Of a stretch of DNA of 64,000 nucleotides, positions 62,348-64,000 are shown piece after piece. Made by a program: the position numbers and the translations under genes. The notes beneath the pieces are model-generated. The model made no database searches, was not told where the DNA came from, and worked only from the letters and a program-made list of their open reading frames with translations. Numbering within the stretch: position 1 is the first letter of the stretch; every line of letters begins with the position of its first letter. Location: positions 744,001-808,000 of the forward strand of contig CANNCW010000001.1 in assembly GCA_947503345.1 (NCBI GenBank). Reading direction: 5' to 3'. The DNA comes from an uncultured Kangiella sp. GTDB taxonomy: Bacteria; Pseudomonadota; Gammaproteobacteria; Enterobacterales; Kangiellaceae.

Positions 62348-63835
62348 ATGTCTGGAATTGAAAAACGATTACATAAAATATCTCCACTTTTCCTGCTTTG
62401 GGAAAACATTAAGAAATTAGTTTTTCCAGCTTTGGTTGCGATTGTTGGTACACGCTCAAGTTCATGGGAGTTTTATGCGCTTGGGGCGGCGGCTTTAACT
62501 AGTGTTATCTCGATGGTCCAATATCGGTTTTATCGGTATTGGTTAGAAGACACACAAATACGCGTTAAAGAAGGGATAATCTTTAGAAATCAACGCCAAG
62601 TTAAATATGACAAGATACAAAATCTGAATTTAATCCAAGGCCCGTTACATCGATTATTAGGTGTAGTTAAAGTTCAGCTGGAGTCTGCTTCGGGTGGTAA
62701 GCCTGAAGCTGTGATTAACGTTATTGATATGCAGGCGGTGAACGAATTACGTAAAAGGATTCTTCAGGAAGAAGTCTCTGTTAGCAGTGAAGAATCTAAG
62801 ATAAAAACACCTCCATCGATTCTAAAATTACCATTTTCTGAAATAGTACGCTATGGAATTATCTCAAACCGAGGACTTGTGGCTGTAGCAATATTTTTCG
62901 GTTTTATGGGCCAGTTTTTTGACAGTGATAATCCGAATAATTTCCGCTCATGGATTAGAAGTTCTGTAAACCTTCTAGAAGACACAGTAACGTCAATTGT
63001 TCCTGAAACCAGTAGCTTGGCAACTTTGTTTTATACGTTGGTATTTATCTTGATGGCGATAATAGTGTTGTGGATTTTATCCATCATAATGGCTCTATTT
63101 AAATTCTATGGTTTTAAGTTGACTAAAAATCAAGGCAAACTTGCTGCTACTATGGGCTTGCTAACGCGCTTACAAGCAACTATTCCTATGTCGCGAGTTC
63201 AAACCATCACAGTGCATAATTCATGGCTACACAAAGTATTTAAGCGAATTGGAATTACTGTTGAAACAGCGGGCGGTGTTAACAGTGAAAAGCAAGGTGT
63301 AACGATGAAGCAAATTGCGCCTGTTCTAGCCACACAGGATAAGTCACATTTTTTAGATGAAATACAGCCTGATCAAGATTGGCATAAAATTGTTTGGCAG
63401 GCTTTGGATGCGCGTGCATGGCGTCGAAAGTTTAAACCTGTTGCGTTAATAGGCTTGTTAATAGGCCTAACCTTGCTAACCCATTCTTACCTTAGTTATG
63501 GAATATATGCTACTTTAGTTATTGTTTTATCAGTTTGGTACGCAAAAGCTTATATTAGAACTGCTGGATATCATCTCAGTGAAGATCTGGCGGCATTTAA
63601 AAGTGGAGTGATATTTCATAAAGAAACCTATGTTAGGTTACCAAAAGTACAAACGGTGCGGCTAAAAGAAACTCTTTTCGATAGACGTCATAATATGGCA
63701 AAGTTGGAGTTAGATACAGCAGGCGCAACTATGGGCGCACACCATATAGACATTCCTTATTTATCTTATAATCAAGCTCAAGATTTATACGGAAAAATAA
63801 GTAGAAAAATCGAAAATAGTGCCTTTGAATGGTAG
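62348..63835 (+). CDS. PH-domain (bPH2) membrane protein, YdbT-like
   Basis: A 495-aa protein with three bPH2 units, at about 70-140 (IRVKEGIIFRNQRQVKYDKIQNLNLIQGPLHRLLG), 255-330 and 400-485 (SGVIFHKETYVRLPKVQTVRLKETLF), each after a pair of membrane helices. The YdbS-YdbT pair is widespread and linked to envelope function, but not well defined. Confidence 0.9.
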   Translation: MSGIEKRLHKISPLFLLWENIKKLVFPALVAIVGTRSSSWEFYALGAAALTSVISMVQYRFYRYWLEDTQIRVKEGIIFRNQRQVKYDKIQNLNLIQGPLHRLLGVVKVQLESASGGKPEAVINVIDMQAVNELRKRILQEEVSVSSEESKIKTPPSILKLPFSEIVRYGIISNRGLVAVAIFFGFMGQFFDSDNPNNFRSWIRSSVNLLEDTVTSIVPETSSLATLFYTLVFILMAIIVLWILSIIMALFKFYGFKLTKNQGKLAATMGLLTRLQATIPMSRVQTITVHNSWLHKVFKRIGITVETAGGVNSEKQGVTMKQIAPVLATQDKSHFLDEIQPDQDWHKIVWQALDARAWRRKFKPVALIGLLIGLTLLTHSYLSYGIYATLVIVLSVWYAKAYIRTAGYHLSEDLAAFKSGVIFHKETYVRLPKVQTVRLKETLFDRRHNMAKLELDTAGATMGAHHIDIPYLSYNQAQDLYGKISRKIENSAFEW

Positions 63836-63891
63836 AGGTTTGTTAAGAATTTTGGCAAACTTGCGCCATCTAGACACGATGCTTAAAGAAT

Positions 63892-64000
63892 ATGCGCAAT
63901 TACATAGCTGAATATTTCGGTACCTTCATGATGATCTTTGCGGGTACTGGCGCCATGATTATCAATGATGTCTCAGGCGGTGCCATTACTCACGTTGGAG
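63892..64000 (+). CDS. Aquaporin/MIP channel N-terminus (partial)
   Basis: The first 36 codons read MRNYIAEYFGTFMMIFAGTGAMII, the MIP family first helix with the AEFxGTF and AGTGA motifs; the rest is off the edge. Whether it is a water or glycerol channel cannot be seen, since the NPA loops are missing. Confidence 0.8.
   Translation, partial: MRNYIAEYFGTFMMIFAGTGAMIINDVSGGAITHVG

Overview
The window is a low-GC chromosomal segment of a gammaproteobacterium. The evidence is gene order: mnmG-rsmG-parA-parB-atpIBEFHAGDC-glmU on the minus strand, mnmE-yidC-yidD-rnpA-rpmH on the minus strand, then dnaA-dnaN-recF-gyrB on the plus strand, which is the classic origin neighbourhood of this class. A Kangiella-like or Aliikangiella-like marine lineage is plausible from gene content, but this is inference only. 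No rRNA, tRNA, CRISPR array or insertion sequence was recognised.

Layout. 1-11962 (minus): start of glmU, the complete F1Fo ATP synthase operon with a strong promoter, parB/parA, rsmG, a 37-codon membrane microprotein, and mnmG. 12145-16315: an accessory block (CPBP protease, an unknown membrane-anchored protein, YpfJ-type metallopeptidase, YHS-domain protein, lipoprotein) between mnmG and mnmE. 16317-20121 (minus): mnmE, yidC, yidD, rnpA, rpmH. 20122-20924: AT-rich candidate oriC with DnaA-box-like 9-mers. 20925-27016 (plus): dnaA, dnaN, recF (carrying two parS sites inside its coding sequence) and gyrB. 27035-40254: mixed housekeeping genes (PPK2, dodecin, YjgR-type ATPase, ubiK, SirB2-like, yigZ, pepQ, fadBA behind a FadR-like palindrome, rep) plus a small two-helix membrane protein.

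40334-48656 holds a sulfur-related cluster: a persulfide-dioxygenase-type MBL protein, a divergent RND/LolA-like/beta-barrel operon, and a class V aminotransferase-ArsR-rhodanese operon with stop/start overlaps. The ArsR has the cysteine pair expected of persulfide sensors. The same inverted repeat, TATTAG-N6-CTAATA, lies in both intergenic regions, so I infer one self-regulated ArsR regulon that may include the unexplored RND export operon.

48658-53671 holds comM and, 18 bp upstream on the same strand, a full-length integron integrase. Next to it are an attI-like point and a short cassette array: a DUF2750 protein, an unknown 208-aa protein, a lipoprotein and an unknown 105-aa protein. Two attC sites look intact and one is decayed. 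The array ends beside a truncated, frameshifted nucleosidase pseudogene.

53714-64000 holds a His-rich exported protein, a DUF4870 protein, and a thiamine operon behind a TPP riboswitch (thiC, thiO, thiS, thiG, a thiD-thiE fusion and a rhodanese; no thiF), with a REP-like palindromic doublet between thiS and thiG. It ends with two bacterial PH-domain membrane proteins and the start of an aquaporin-family gene.
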